This document shows positions 53,754-62,737 of a DNA stretch of 64,000 nucleotides, one piece after another. The notes under the pieces are model-generated. The model was not told the origin of the DNA, ran no database searches, and saw nothing but the letters and a program-made list of their open reading frames with translations. Source of the DNA: CAG-791 sp963650385. GTDB lineage: Bacteria > Bacillota > Clostridia > Lachnospirales > Lachnospiraceae. The first letter of the stretch is position 1. Each line of letters opens with the position of its first letter. A program made the position numbers and the translations under genes. The DNA lies in assembly GCA_963650385.1 (NCBI GenBank), contig CAVJLL010000005.1, forward strand, positions 20,696 to 84,695, read 5' to 3'.

Positions 53754-53798
53754 CTATTCAGCGCCCATTCGCAAAATCGCTTGGCTCTGAATAGTTAC
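53754..53798. repeat. Family-B repeat in the oppA-oppB gap
   Basis: CTATTCAGCGCC / GGCTCTGAATAG inverted arms, ending TTAC like other copies; the inner part differs (CATTCGCAAAATCGC). Confidence 0.7.
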
Positions 53799-53811
53799 TC
53801 ATCATCAGAAA

Positions 53812-53840
53812 TGCTGGCCGCAGGCTTGCTGCGGCCAGCA
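53812..53840 (-). terminator. Stem-loop after oppA, partial terminator or mRNA stabiliser
   Basis: TGCTGGCCGCAG / CTGCGGCCAGCA, 12 perfect pairs and a five-base loop, with only a weak T-tract. Such hairpins often keep binding-protein mRNA levels above those of the permease genes. Confidence 0.7.
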
Positions 53841-53888
53841 CATCATTGCTGCTTCACATATGCTGCAAGGCACGGACGGAAGCAGATC

Positions 53889-55595
53889 TTACTCTGCCAG
53901 AGTTACTCCGACTACGTTGAAATCACTGTAGCCTGCCCAGTGAGGAACGAACTTGGCAACACGGTCGCTTACTACGAACAGGTGCGTTCTGCCAAAGAGC
54001 GGAACCCATGCTGCATCGTCCTCTACGATCTTCTTCTCCAGTGCGTCGTACTCAGCAAGTCTCTCGTCCTCATCGGTGATCGCACGAGCTGCCTCTACGC
54101 GCTCCATGGTTGCTTCATCCTGGTAGTTGATGCTGCGGATCTTGGACTTCTCTGCATTGCCGAAGAAGGTGTAGATGAAGTTGTCCGGATCGTTGAAGTC
54201 TGCTGTCCAGGTTGCTACGAAGGAGTTCATCTCGCCGGACTTGCGCAGTGCCAGCCAGCTTGCCTCATCATAGGAAACGATCGATGCATCGATGCCGATT
54301 GCCTGCAGGTTTGCCTGTACCATCTGCAGTACCAGTGCCACGCTGGAGGATGCGGAGCTGTCCGATGCGAGCTCCATCTTGATCTCTCCCTCTGCGTAGC
54401 CGGCGTCCTCCAGGAGCTTCTTAGCTGCATCCGGATCGTACTTGAGCCAGCCTTGGTTCTCCTCGCTGTAGCCGATCAGGCCCTTCGGGTAAATGCCGTC
54501 GCACAGGGTGCCGTCGCCGCTGTAAACGGTATCCAGGATGCTCTGGCGGTCGATGGCCAGCTGAACGGCCTTGCGGACATTGACATCGCTGAGGTACTGG
54601 TCGTTCTCATTCATGATGAGATATGTGGTTGCCAGACGGTTTGCAGAAACGATCTGATCTGCATAGGCGGTCTTGTAGGTGGACTCTACCACGGAGGAAT
54701 CCAGGTCGTCGCAGTCCAGAATATCCAGCTCGCCGTTCTGGAACATCATGTTGATGGTCGAAGCATCCGGAACGATCTGAATGTCGACGTTCTTCACGCT
54801 CGGCTCATCGCCCCAGTAATTCTCGTTCAGTGCCAGCGTCATGCCGCTGTCTCTGGTCCAACCGGTGATCACATAAGGACCGGAACCGATTGCCGACGTG
54901 TAATCGCTGCCGTAGTCATCGCCGGCTGCCTCAACGGCTGCCTTGGAATAGATGCAGCCGGCCGGTGTTGCCAGCTCATACAAAAAGCCTGCGAAGGGAT
55001 AAGCGAGCGTCACCGTCAGGTGTGTATCATCGGTAACCTCGATGCCCTCTACCTTGTCATCGTAGCTGTAGCCTTCCGTCTCGATCAGCTCGTCTGCGCC
55101 GAGAATGCAGGAGGCAAAGTCCGTATTCACACTGGTATCCAGTGCCAGCAGACGAACCAGCGTGAATTCCACATCGCTTGCCGTCAGCGGCGTTCCATCG
55201 GAGAACTTTACGTCGTCCCGCAGCGTGAACTCGTAGGTAAGGCCGTCATCGCTGACGGTGTACTCCTTTACAAGGCTCGGAACCAGCTCGGTCGTTCCGT
55301 CATCGTTGAGCTTGATTTCAAACAGACGGTCGAACACGTTCATCGGAATCATGTAGTTCGCGCTGGTGGTCTGTACATCCAGCGTCTGAATGTCCGAGGT
55401 CCATGCCAGGCGAAGGGTTCCTGCATCCGCGGATGACGAAGCCGCTGCCTCGCTGCTCGAGGTATCTGCTGCCTGCGCATCCGTTCCTGCCGACGAAGCG
55501 TCCTGTCCGGATGTGGATGTCGAAGATGCTCCGCATCCTGCCAGCATCGCTGCTGCCAGCGCAACACTTACTGCTGCACTCCATTGTCTTTTCAT
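53889..55595 (-). CDS. oppA: Oligopeptide-binding lipoprotein OppA
   Basis: A 568-residue SBP family 5 lipoprotein. The signal peptide ends in the lipobox LAGC (lipidated Cys21), then a Ser/Ala/Asp-rich linker to about residue 60. The domain starts GTLRLAWTSDIQTLDVQ and shows the family's LRDDVKFSDGTPLTASDV and DVNVRKAVQLAIDR motifs. It captures peptides outside the membrane for OppBCDF. GAGGAGGAGC lies before the ATG. A strong promoter and a terminator-bearing leader lie upstream (55646-55852). Confidence 0.95.
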   Translation of the reverse strand: MKRQWSAAVSVALAAAMLAGCGASSTSTSGQDASSAGTDAQAADTSSSEAAASSSADAGTLRLAWTSDIQTLDVQTTSANYMIPMNVFDRLFEIKLNDDGTTELVPSLVKEYTVSDDGLTYEFTLRDDVKFSDGTPLTASDVEFTLVRLLALDTSVNTDFASCILGADELIETEGYSYDDKVEGIEVTDDTHLTVTLAYPFAGFLYELATPAGCIYSKAAVEAAGDDYGSDYTSAIGSGPYVITGWTRDSGMTLALNENYWGDEPSVKNVDIQIVPDASTINMMFQNGELDILDCDDLDSSVVESTYKTAYADQIVSANRLATTYLIMNENDQYLSDVNVRKAVQLAIDRQSILDTVYSGDGTLCDGIYPKGLIGYSEENQGWLKYDPDAAKKLLEDAGYAEGEIKMELASDSSASSSVALVLQMVQANLQAIGIDASIVSYDEASWLALRKSGEMNSFVATWTADFNDPDNFIYTFFGNAEKSKIRSINYQDEATMERVEAARAITDEDERLAEYDALEKKIVEDDAAWVPLFGRTHLFVVSDRVAKFVPHWAGYSDFNVVGVTLAE

Positions 55596-55645
55596 AATAG
55601 CTCCTCCTCTTTGTGCCTATACCGGCTGCTGTTCGTCCTGCGAAC

Positions 55646-55692
55646 AAAAAAAGAGTGCCGTCTTTCTCATAGCTTCATGAGAAAAACGACAC
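55646..55692 (-). terminator. Terminator-like hairpin in the oppA leader (candidate attenuator)
   Basis: On the - strand GTGTCGTTTTTCTCAT, loop, ATGAGAAAGACGGCAC then CTCTTTTTTT: a long stem and seven T. It stands only 50 bases before oppA, downstream of the promoter at 55824-55852. It may simply end the GH32 operon, or it may attenuate oppA. A second small hairpin GTTCG/CGAAC follows. Confidence 0.7.
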
Positions 55693-55823
55693 CCTTGCCG
55701 CTGCTCGTTTATGATGCAGTCTCCGCCGCAATCCGATGCCGGATCCGACTGCAATTCCAATCGCGGATACTCACCATCGCCGTTTGCGATTGTATACATG
55801 TATTCCGCCCATCGATGTGGTCA

Positions 55824-55852
55824 GTTATATCATTCCGGATTCCGCTCGTCAA
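55824..55852 (-). promoter_or_regulatory. oppA promoter
   Basis: TTGACG (55847-55852), 17 bp, TATAAC (55824-55829) on the - strand, right after the GH32 stop codon, giving a leader of about 220 bases. Confidence 0.65.
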
Positions 55853-55860
55853 GCGCTTTT

Positions 55861-57174
55861 TCACGCTCTGCCGGACCCGTAAACTACGTTGCTGATGACA
55901 TACTCCCCATCGTTGACAAAAATTTCCACCAGATTCCGTTCGATGAAGATCTCCAGCCGGCAGCGATCGCCCACCTGCGGCGTGCGGCACTTTGTGTGCC
56001 AGACGGCGTCCTTCGGCAGGCATCCTGTCCGGTCCGTGCAGACGCAGCCGTCCTTCAATGCAACCTGGATGCCTCCTGTCGAAAGGCTCTCGCCTTCTTC
56101 CAGGGAGGCCACCATCCTGTACCGGCCTTCCTTCTCCCAAAGGTCCGCCTTTTCCTGCGTTTTCCGATAGGATGCATCCGCAAAGAACATCCGCACGCTC
56201 GGATGCACCGGTGTCACCAGCTCGCCGCCCCGCCATTTTACCTCGCGAGGCAGGCACATCATGCCGTTCCAGCGCTTTCCGCCCGAAGCCTCGTTGTCCT
56301 CCGGCGGCTGCGGAGCCGGCATACGGATCCATGCAATGACAGTCCGTCTCCCCTCCGCATCCAGATTCGACTGCGGCGCGTAAAGATCAAAGCCGTAGTC
56401 CAGGAATTTCTCTTTGCCGCTTAAGGAAACCGTTCCCGATGCCGAGTCAAACTCCACGACCTGCATCGTGCTCTGGCTCTCCGGATACTCCGTATCCTTC
56501 ATATTTCCCATCGGCGAACAGATCAATACATATTTACCGTCCAGGCTGAACAGATCCGGACATTCCAGGCACCTCCCCAGGCGTTTATCCTGCAGGCGGC
56601 TCTGGTATTCCCAGTTCAGACTGTCTTTGCTCGTATACAGCAGCAGCACGCCTTCCTGCTGCAGATGTGTACTCGCAAGACACATATGATAACCCTCTTT
56701 GTCCCGCCACACCTTGGGATCCCGGAAGTCCTGGGGATCCCCGATGGCGGTGTCGCAATAGGAGGGGATGATCGGCATTTTTCCATGCAGATTATCGAAG
56801 GCAAAACCATCCTCCGAGATGATCATGGCCTGGGACTGCGTATTTTTGCCGTCCTTGGCCACATGTATATTCTCCGGGTCCTCTTCGTCATAGCGGACCG
56901 CTGTGTAATACAGCTGAAGCCGGCCGTCCTTTTCGATGGCGCTTCCGGAGAAAACACCGTTGGCGTCGAAGCTCCGGGTGGGGTAGAGTGCGACGCCGAG
57001 GTGCTTCCAGTGAATCAGGTCTGCACTGACGGCATGCCCCCAGTGCATGGTTCCCCACTGCGGTTCATAGGGGAAATACTGATAAAACAGATGATACTGT
57101 CCTTTGTAATAGATAAAGCCGTTGGGATCATTGATCCATCCGCCGGGTGCCTTCAGATGTAGTGTGTTGTGCAT
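55861..57174 (-). CDS. GH32 sucrose/fructan hydrolase (SacA type)
   Basis: A 437-residue glycoside hydrolase family 32 enzyme that cleaves the fructose unit of sucrose, sucrose-6-phosphate or fructans. The catalytic triad is visible: Asp in WINDPNG (nucleophile), Asp in FRDPKV (transition-state stabiliser) and Glu in LECPDLF (acid/base). The C-terminal beta-sandwich follows. There is no signal peptide, so it acts inside the cell on imported sugar. It follows the amylosucrase gene by 36 bp. An ABC importer upstream, not a PTS, suggests unphosphorylated substrate. Confidence 0.93.
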   Translation of the reverse strand: MHNTLHLKAPGGWINDPNGFIYYKGQYHLFYQYFPYEPQWGTMHWGHAVSADLIHWKHLGVALYPTRSFDANGVFSGSAIEKDGRLQLYYTAVRYDEEDPENIHVAKDGKNTQSQAMIISEDGFAFDNLHGKMPIIPSYCDTAIGDPQDFRDPKVWRDKEGYHMCLASTHLQQEGVLLLYTSKDSLNWEYQSRLQDKRLGRCLECPDLFSLDGKYVLICSPMGNMKDTEYPESQSTMQVVEFDSASGTVSLSGKEKFLDYGFDLYAPQSNLDAEGRRTVIAWIRMPAPQPPEDNEASGGKRWNGMMCLPREVKWRGGELVTPVHPSVRMFFADASYRKTQEKADLWEKEGRYRMVASLEEGESLSTGGIQVALKDGCVCTDRTGCLPKDAVWHTKCRTPQVGDRCRLEIFIERNLVEIFVNDGEYVISNVVYGSGRA

Positions 57175-57210
57175 CTCCCATTCTCACCTCTCTATGCCGC
57201 TGCACGGCTG

Positions 57211-59160
57211 TCAGTCTTCCGCCGCTTCGTGAACCGCCCAGATGTACTCATAGGGCTTCAGCGTCAGTGCCACCGGCTTCTCCTTCGTATCATCACCGAG
57301 ATAATCCCGGTAGCCGTCTGCGAATTCCACAATCCATACGTCCTTGGGCTGGTCCGAGAAATTAAACAGACCGACCATCCGTTTCGATCCCTTGATACGG
57401 ATCATGCCCAGCACCGATCCGTTGTGTGTTTCAATCGTATACACACTGGCATCGCCGTCGAAAATATCGTCCGCGCGCCGCGCCTTTTCCAGGGTGAGAA
57501 GCCCGCGGTGCATTCTCCCTGCGGTCGAATCCGCGTCCTCAATATGCGCTGCAGCATCCCAGTTGAATTTCCCCCTGTGGATGTAGCGGGAATCTTCTGC
57601 CTTCAGCGGGTCCTGGTGATAGGTCCAGTCATTGACCGCTGCGATTTCATCGCCGCTGTAGATCACAGGAATTCCCGACTGGAACAGCAGGAACGCGTGG
57701 AGCATCAGGTCCAGCTGCAGGCCAGCTGCAACCTTCTCCGGATTGTCCTCAAAGCCGCCGCGCTCAATGCCGCACATGGAGGCCGTCGTGCCGCAGAATC
57801 TGGCATCTCCGGTCACGGGATCCTCGTTGTAAAGCTCGCCGGTACTGGTGCTGAAGTCGTATTTTCCGAGGAAATAATCGTTCAGGAAGCGCTTGTGCGC
57901 CACCTCCTTCATGCCCTTCTGCTCCAGGAATTTAAAATCCAGTCCCCAGCCAATGTCGTCGTGACAGCGAATGTAGTTCAGAAAGCTATAGGTCTTCGGG
58001 AGCCCCGCAACCTGGTCCGTCTGATAACGCAGGAGCGATACGTCTCTTGTCGCCACTGTATGCCACAGCGTGCACATCGTGGTCGCATTGTAGAGCATGT
58101 GGCACTCGGGCTTCTGCGGTGTTCCGAAATACGGAGCCAGCTCCTTGGGCTCCATCACCACTTCTCCCAGAAGGAGAACGCCGGGGCACACGATCTCTGT
58201 GATCAGTCGAATCATGCGAACAATGGTGTGTACCTGCGGAAGATTCCGGCAGTTGGTGCCCAGCTGCTTCCAGATGTATGGAACCGCGTCGATGCGGATG
58301 ATGTCGATTCCGCGGTTGGCAAGGTACAGAAGATTCCCTGCCATCTCGTTGAATACGACCGGGTTCCAGTAATTCAGATCCCATTGATAGGGATAGAACG
58401 AGGTCATCACATACTTGCCCAGCTCCGGAAGATAGGTGAAATTCCCCGGTGCCGTCTTGGGGAACACCTCCGGCACGGTGCGCTCAAACTGCGCCGGCAG
58501 GCCGTAGTCATCGTAGAAGAAATACCGGTCCTGGTATTCTCTTTCTCCTGCCCGCGCACGCCTTGCCCACTCGTGCTCCTCGGATGTGTGATTCATAACG
58601 AAGTCCAGGCAGACACAGATTCCCCGGCCGTGACAGTCCTCTGTCAGCTCCGACAGATCCTCCATCGTCCCCAGACTCGGCAGTACCTTTCGAAAATCCG
58701 CAACCGCGTAGCCGCCGTCGCTCCTGCCCTCCGGCGTGTCCAGAAGAGGCATGAGATGCAGATAATTGATGCCGCTCTTCTCCAGATAATCCAGGTGACT
58801 GCGCACCCCCTGGAGATTTCCCGCAAAATTCTCGGTATAGAGCATCATTCCGACAAGGTCATTCTGCATATACCAGGAGGGCTCTGCCTCGCGCTTGCGG
58901 TCCGAGGCCTTCAGCGCCTCCGCTCGCTCGTTGTAGAACGCCTCCATGGATCTGCAGAGGTTGTAGTAATTCTCGGTCTGTCCATGGTAGAGCTCCATGT
59001 ACAGCCATTTCAGCTCATCGCTGCGGGCAGCCAGCCGACGCTGAAAATCAGTCTGCCCTGCATGTTCCTGAATGCCGCTTTTCATTCCGCCGCCTGCTTT
59101 CATCGGTGGCGTCTGCCCAAAGCTCCGGAAAAGACCTCCGAGCAGACAGCCATTCTTCAT
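57211..59160 (-). CDS. Amylosucrase-like GH13 enzyme
   Basis: A 649-residue GH13 protein with the N-terminal helical domain (LKWLYMELYHGQTENYYNL) of amylosucrases. These use sucrose to build alpha-1,4-glucan and release fructose. Catalytic residues: Asp in IIRIDAVPYIWK (about residue 290), Glu in LLLGEVVMEP (about 332) and the HDD in YIRCHDDIGW (about 399). The N-terminal MKNGCLLGGLFRSFGQTPP has no ribosome site; starts at 59103 or 59085 (after GGCGGCGG) are possible. No signal peptide. Amylosucrase in a sucrose operon beside a fructosyl hydrolase suggests conversion of imported sucrose into storage glucan and fructose. Sucrose phosphorylase is less likely, being shorter. Confidence 0.88.
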   Translation of the reverse strand: MKNGCLLGGLFRSFGQTPPMKAGGGMKSGIQEHAGQTDFQRRLAARSDELKWLYMELYHGQTENYYNLCRSMEAFYNERAEALKASDRKREAEPSWYMQNDLVGMMLYTENFAGNLQGVRSHLDYLEKSGINYLHLMPLLDTPEGRSDGGYAVADFRKVLPSLGTMEDLSELTEDCHGRGICVCLDFVMNHTSEEHEWARRARAGEREYQDRYFFYDDYGLPAQFERTVPEVFPKTAPGNFTYLPELGKYVMTSFYPYQWDLNYWNPVVFNEMAGNLLYLANRGIDIIRIDAVPYIWKQLGTNCRNLPQVHTIVRMIRLITEIVCPGVLLLGEVVMEPKELAPYFGTPQKPECHMLYNATTMCTLWHTVATRDVSLLRYQTDQVAGLPKTYSFLNYIRCHDDIGWGLDFKFLEQKGMKEVAHKRFLNDYFLGKYDFSTSTGELYNEDPVTGDARFCGTTASMCGIERGGFEDNPEKVAAGLQLDLMLHAFLLFQSGIPVIYSGDEIAAVNDWTYHQDPLKAEDSRYIHRGKFNWDAAAHIEDADSTAGRMHRGLLTLEKARRADDIFDGDASVYTIETHNGSVLGMIRIKGSKRMVGLFNFSDQPKDVWIVEFADGYRDYLGDDTKEKPVALTLKPYEYIWAVHEAAED

Positions 59161-59212
59161 GTCGTCGTTTGTGGTATCCAGCCAAATACTGTTTTTGTAC
59201 CAGCTGCAGTGC

Positions 59213-60070
59213 TTACTTCACTGCACCTGCCGTTACGCCTTCCACAATGTAGCGCTGCAGGAACAGGTACAGGATCAGGATCGGCAGCATGGCCAGGAGA
59301 AGTGCCGCCATGATCAGACCGATGTCCGTGGAGAAGGTCCCGTAGAATACCTGCGTTGCAATGGGAAGCGTGTACAGCTCTTTTCTGCCGAGGATCAGAC
59401 TCGGAAGGAGGTAATCGTTCCAGAATGCCATGGCATCAATGATGGCTACCGTAGCAATCGTGGGCTTGAGCATCGGGAACACGATCTTCCAGTAAATCTG
59501 CCAGGTCGTGCAGCCGTCAATGGTTCCGGCCTCCTCCAGTGCAATCGGCACATTGGTATGGATCGCACCATGAAACATGAACGTCGCCATGGAGAGCGAG
59601 AAGCCGACATGCATGAAGATCAATGTCAGACGATGGTTCAGAATTCCCAGCATGCCGCCGTAGATGGACACCAGCGGGATCATCAGAACCTGGAACGGAA
59701 TTACCATGGAAGCGATCATCATGGCAAACAGGAAATTGGTGACCTTCCATTTCCGGCGGACCATGATGTATGCCGTCATGGAGGACAGCAGGATCGTGAA
59801 CACGGTGGACGCCACGGTAATTACGAAGGAATTGCCGAAGGCGGTGTAGAAGTTCATCTTCTTAACAGCCGAGGGGAAGTTCTTCAATGTAAATCCGTGT
59901 GCGCCGACGAGTGCCAGCGGATTGCTGGTAATGTCTGCCTTGGTCTTAAAAACATTGATGATGACCATGAAGAACGGGAACACAAAGATCACCAGCATCA
60001 GGATCAATACAACAAATTTCAGGACGCGCCATATGCTTTTCTGAGCGGCCGCTTTTTCGTTCTGATTCAT
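59213..60070 (-). CDS. Sugar ABC transporter permease, MalG type
   Basis: A 285-residue permease with six membrane helices and the EAA loop EEAGTIDGCTTWQIYWKIVFPMLKP. It forms the membrane channel with the MalF-like partner, overlapping it by four bases. It belongs to the CUT1 class of di/oligosaccharide importers. No dedicated ATPase gene is present; in many Firmicutes one shared MsmK-type ATPase serves such systems. Confidence 0.94.
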   Translation of the reverse strand: MNQNEKAAAQKSIWRVLKFVVLILMLVIFVFPFFMVIINVFKTKADITSNPLALVGAHGFTLKNFPSAVKKMNFYTAFGNSFVITVASTVFTILLSSMTAYIMVRRKWKVTNFLFAMMIASMVIPFQVLMIPLVSIYGGMLGILNHRLTLIFMHVGFSLSMATFMFHGAIHTNVPIALEEAGTIDGCTTWQIYWKIVFPMLKPTIATVAIIDAMAFWNDYLLPSLILGRKELYTLPIATQVFYGTFSTDIGLIMAALLLAMLPILILYLFLQRYIVEGVTAGAVK

Positions 60071-60948
60071 GCCTGTACCTCCCCCTTCTTACCGATGTAA
60101 ACCTGCAGTCCGCCGATGACCGCGCAGACAACAAAGAGTACCAGGGCTTCCGCCTGACCGGTTCCGTAGTTCTTATACTTGAAGGCCTGATTGTACACGT
60201 GCATGGCTGCCAGCACCGAGCTGTTGAACGGTTCGCCGTTGGTCAGCGAGAGGTTGACGTCATAGACCATGAAGCAGCGCGTAATCGTCAGGAACAGGCA
60301 CTGTACAAAGGAGGAAACCATCAGCGGAACCGAGATGCTGACCAGTCTCTGGAAGCCGTTGCAGCCATCGATGGAGGCCGCTTCGATTACATCCTCCGAA
60401 ACGCTCATAAAGCCTGCAATGTAGATCAGCATCATGTAGCCCGCATACTGCCATACCGATACGATAATCAGGCACAGCAGCGCGCCGTTCGTCGTTGCAA
60501 GCCATGAGGTTGAGAGTGCACCGATGGAAAGCGATTCACCCAGCTTGACAAAAGCCCGGTTGAACACGAATTTCCAGACATATCCGAGGACAATTCCGCC
60601 GATCAGATTCGGGATGAAAAAGCCTGCCCGGAAGAAATTCTGCCCCTTCACGCCGCTTGTCAGCATGTAAGCCAGCAGGAATGCGATCACGTTTACCAGA
60701 ATCACCGAGATCGCCGAGTATAAAAAGGTTCTGCCCAGTGCCTGCCAGTAGGCAGTGTCCTGGAAGGTTGCGATATAGTTGGCAAGTCCTACGAAGGGCT
60801 TTTCTTTGGAAACGCCGTCCCAGCTGGTAAAGGTCAGGTAAAGGCCATACAGGAACGGAACGATGACGACCGCACAGAATACGAACGTTGTGATTCCGGC
60901 GAACATCAGGAATTCTTTTACCTTGTAAGATGTTGACTTCGTTCTCAT
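60067..60948 (-). CDS. Sugar ABC transporter permease, MalF type
   Basis: A 293-residue permease with six membrane helices and the EAA loop EAASIDGCNGFQRLVSISVPLM. Short MalF form without the large periplasmic loop, as in Gram-positive CUT1 systems. Stop overlaps the MalG start. It lies downstream of the binding protein gene across a GC-rich hairpin. Confidence 0.94.
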   Translation of the reverse strand: MRTKSTSYKVKEFLMFAGITTFVFCAVVIVPFLYGLYLTFTSWDGVSKEKPFVGLANYIATFQDTAYWQALGRTFLYSAISVILVNVIAFLLAYMLTSGVKGQNFFRAGFFIPNLIGGIVLGYVWKFVFNRAFVKLGESLSIGALSTSWLATTNGALLCLIIVSVWQYAGYMMLIYIAGFMSVSEDVIEAASIDGCNGFQRLVSISVPLMVSSFVQCLFLTITRCFMVYDVNLSLTNGEPFNSSVLAAMHVYNQAFKYKNYGTGQAEALVLFVVCAVIGGLQVYIGKKGEVQA

Positions 60949-60968
60949 TGTCTTCCCTCTTCTTACAA

Positions 60969-61006
60969 AGCCCGGCGAAGCGGCCCTGTTCCCTCTCCGC
61001 CGGGCT
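60969..61006 (-). terminator. Stem-loop between binding-protein and permease genes
   Basis: AGCCCGGCG / CGCCGGGCT with a 20-base loop region, no T-tract; likely mRNA stabiliser or partial terminator. Confidence 0.6.
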
Positions 61007-61053
61007 GATACATCCGATCAGATCCCCTTGCTTGCTGATACTGCTTTTTATTC

Positions 61054-62367
61054 TCAGTGAGCTACAACCGTAGCGCCTGCCCAGTAATTCTCAAGATCAG
61101 CTGCGAAGGCTGCTCTGTCCTCTTCGCCTGCGAGGTACTTCTGCATGATGCCGCCGGCAACCGTGATGTGATCATCCGGAAGGTAGTTGTAGTTAGGAAT
61201 CAGCTCACCGGCATCTGCGTACTTCTTAACCGACTGAGACAGCGGATCCAGTGCGGAGCAGTCGATGTTGCTGTATGCAGGAACCAGTGCGCACTTCTCG
61301 GTCAGGAATGCATTTCCGTCTGCGTCGCTTACGAGCCAGTTCAGGAAATCCTTGGCTGCCTGTCTCTGCTCCTCGGAGGTGTTGTCAGAGGAATCGATGA
61401 AGAAGTACTTGGAGCCGCCGCCGACCAGCTTCCCGTTGCTGCCGTCCGTCGTGTTCTGCGGAACCGGCATCATGCCCATGTTCTCGCTGTACTCATAGGC
61501 ATTGATCATGGTCCAGTCCCAGTTGCCGCCGAACATGAAGGCGATCTCGCCCTCTGCCAGCTTCTGCTCAGACACCTCGCGCTCTGCAGCTACCGGAGAG
61601 CCGGCTGCGTAGTTGTAGGTGCGGAGAACATCGAAGGTATCCATCAGGGATTCGAACTTGTCATTTTCGGAGAGCTTCTCCGTTCCTGCTGCCAGTCCGT
61701 TTACATAGGCATCCGGGTCCGGCTGCTGCTCATAAACCTCTGCAAGGTAGTGTGCTGCCAGCGACCAGTCCTCCTTCATGATGCCGGTAGGTGCCTCCAT
61801 TCCGCCGGCTACCAGCTTGTCGCACAGCTCCTTGAACGCATCCAGTGTCTTGTAATCGTCCGGGTTGAAGGTCTCTCCGGTGATCGCCTCAATGGCATCT
61901 GCGTTGTACATGATGCCTCTGGCCTCAATGCAAAGCGGGAAGCCGACCACCTTGCCGTCTACCGAGATGGCGTATTCGGTCTTGTCTACCCAGTCCTCGC
62001 CGCTCAGATCCGTTGCGTACTCACCGGCCAGTGTGTAGATATCCTTGGCATCTACCATTGCCATGGTGTAAGGATCGCCGGAAGCGTACTTGGTCGCGAT
62101 GTGGGAAGCTACGGTGTCGCTGTTGTAGTAAACCTCAACGTTTACACCCTTCTGCTCGCTGTACTCGGCAGCCATCTCCTCGAACTGCTCCTGCACCTCC
62201 ATCTTGGAATTGAAGATGGTGATGGAAACCGATCCGTCGCCTGCTGCTGCAGCCGTCGAGGAGCTGCTGTCCGATCCGCTGTCACTGCTGCTCCCGGAAT
62301 CCGCGCATGCCGTCATCGCCGCACACATTGCTGCAGCCAATACCATTGCCAGTACTCTTTTCTTCAT
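61054..62367 (-). CDS. Sugar-binding lipoprotein (SBP family 1)
   Basis: A 437-residue extracellular solute-binding lipoprotein. Signal peptide MKKRVLAMVLAAAMCAAMTAC puts the lipidated Cys at position 21, followed by a Ser/Gly/Asp-rich linker to about residue 47. The fold starts SVSITIFNSKMEVQEQFEEMAAEY and includes EQKLAEGEIAFMFGGNWDW, the ligand-cleft segment of CUT1 binding proteins. First gene of the sucrose operon, with AGGAGGG before the ATG. Sucrose or short fructans are the likely ligands by context. Confidence 0.93.
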   Translation of the reverse strand: MKKRVLAMVLAAAMCAAMTACADSGSSSDSGSDSSSSTAAAAGDGSVSITIFNSKMEVQEQFEEMAAEYSEQKGVNVEVYYNSDTVASHIATKYASGDPYTMAMVDAKDIYTLAGEYATDLSGEDWVDKTEYAISVDGKVVGFPLCIEARGIMYNADAIEAITGETFNPDDYKTLDAFKELCDKLVAGGMEAPTGIMKEDWSLAAHYLAEVYEQQPDPDAYVNGLAAGTEKLSENDKFESLMDTFDVLRTYNYAAGSPVAAEREVSEQKLAEGEIAFMFGGNWDWTMINAYEYSENMGMMPVPQNTTDGSNGKLVGGGSKYFFIDSSDNTSEEQRQAAKDFLNWLVSDADGNAFLTEKCALVPAYSNIDCSALDPLSQSVKKYADAGELIPNYNYLPDDHITVAGGIMQKYLAGEEDRAAFAADLENYWAGATVVAH

Positions 62368-62458
62368 TTTTCCCTCCTGTTTGTGAATCCCCTTGGAATT
62401 CTATCGGTAGATCGTACAAAGAATCTCGTTCTTTGCCTGTTCTGTTGTTTATGTTGTT

Positions 62459-62499
62459 ACCTTATTCGCTTTTCATCGATATGTCAATCGGTTGACATA
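62459..62499 (-). promoter_or_regulatory. Sucrose operon promoter with LacI-type operator
   Basis: Operator TATGTCAATCGGTTGACATA (62480-62499) has 8-bp arms around a central CG. Its left half contains the -35 (TTGACA on the - strand, 62482-62487); the -10 TAAGGT (62459-62464) is 17 bp away. The 370-bp gap 62368-62737 also holds the terminator of the regulator gene and a second TTGACA near 62573. Confidence 0.8.
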
Positions 62500-62620
62500 C
62501 ATTTTGTCGTTTGTGCCAAATTCACAGCGGTCATTTTGTAAAAAATGGCTGATAATCCGCGCTTTTCCATGTGTCAATCATTTAGCACAAGCGGTTGCGC
62601 AGCTTTCCTTTTGCTCAATA

Positions 62621-62656
62621 AAAAACACTGACCGGTCTCCCATGTCAGTGCTTTTT
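62621..62656 (-). terminator. Terminator of the LacI-type regulator gene
   Basis: GCACTGAC / GTCAGTGT with T-run after it on the - strand. Confidence 0.85.
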
Positions 62657-62737
62657 AAGATTCTATGCTGTTGTTAGGGCAAAAGTCCTTTTACGCAACG
62701 CTTGATATCGGATTGCAGCGTTCCAGCAGGCCCGCCA

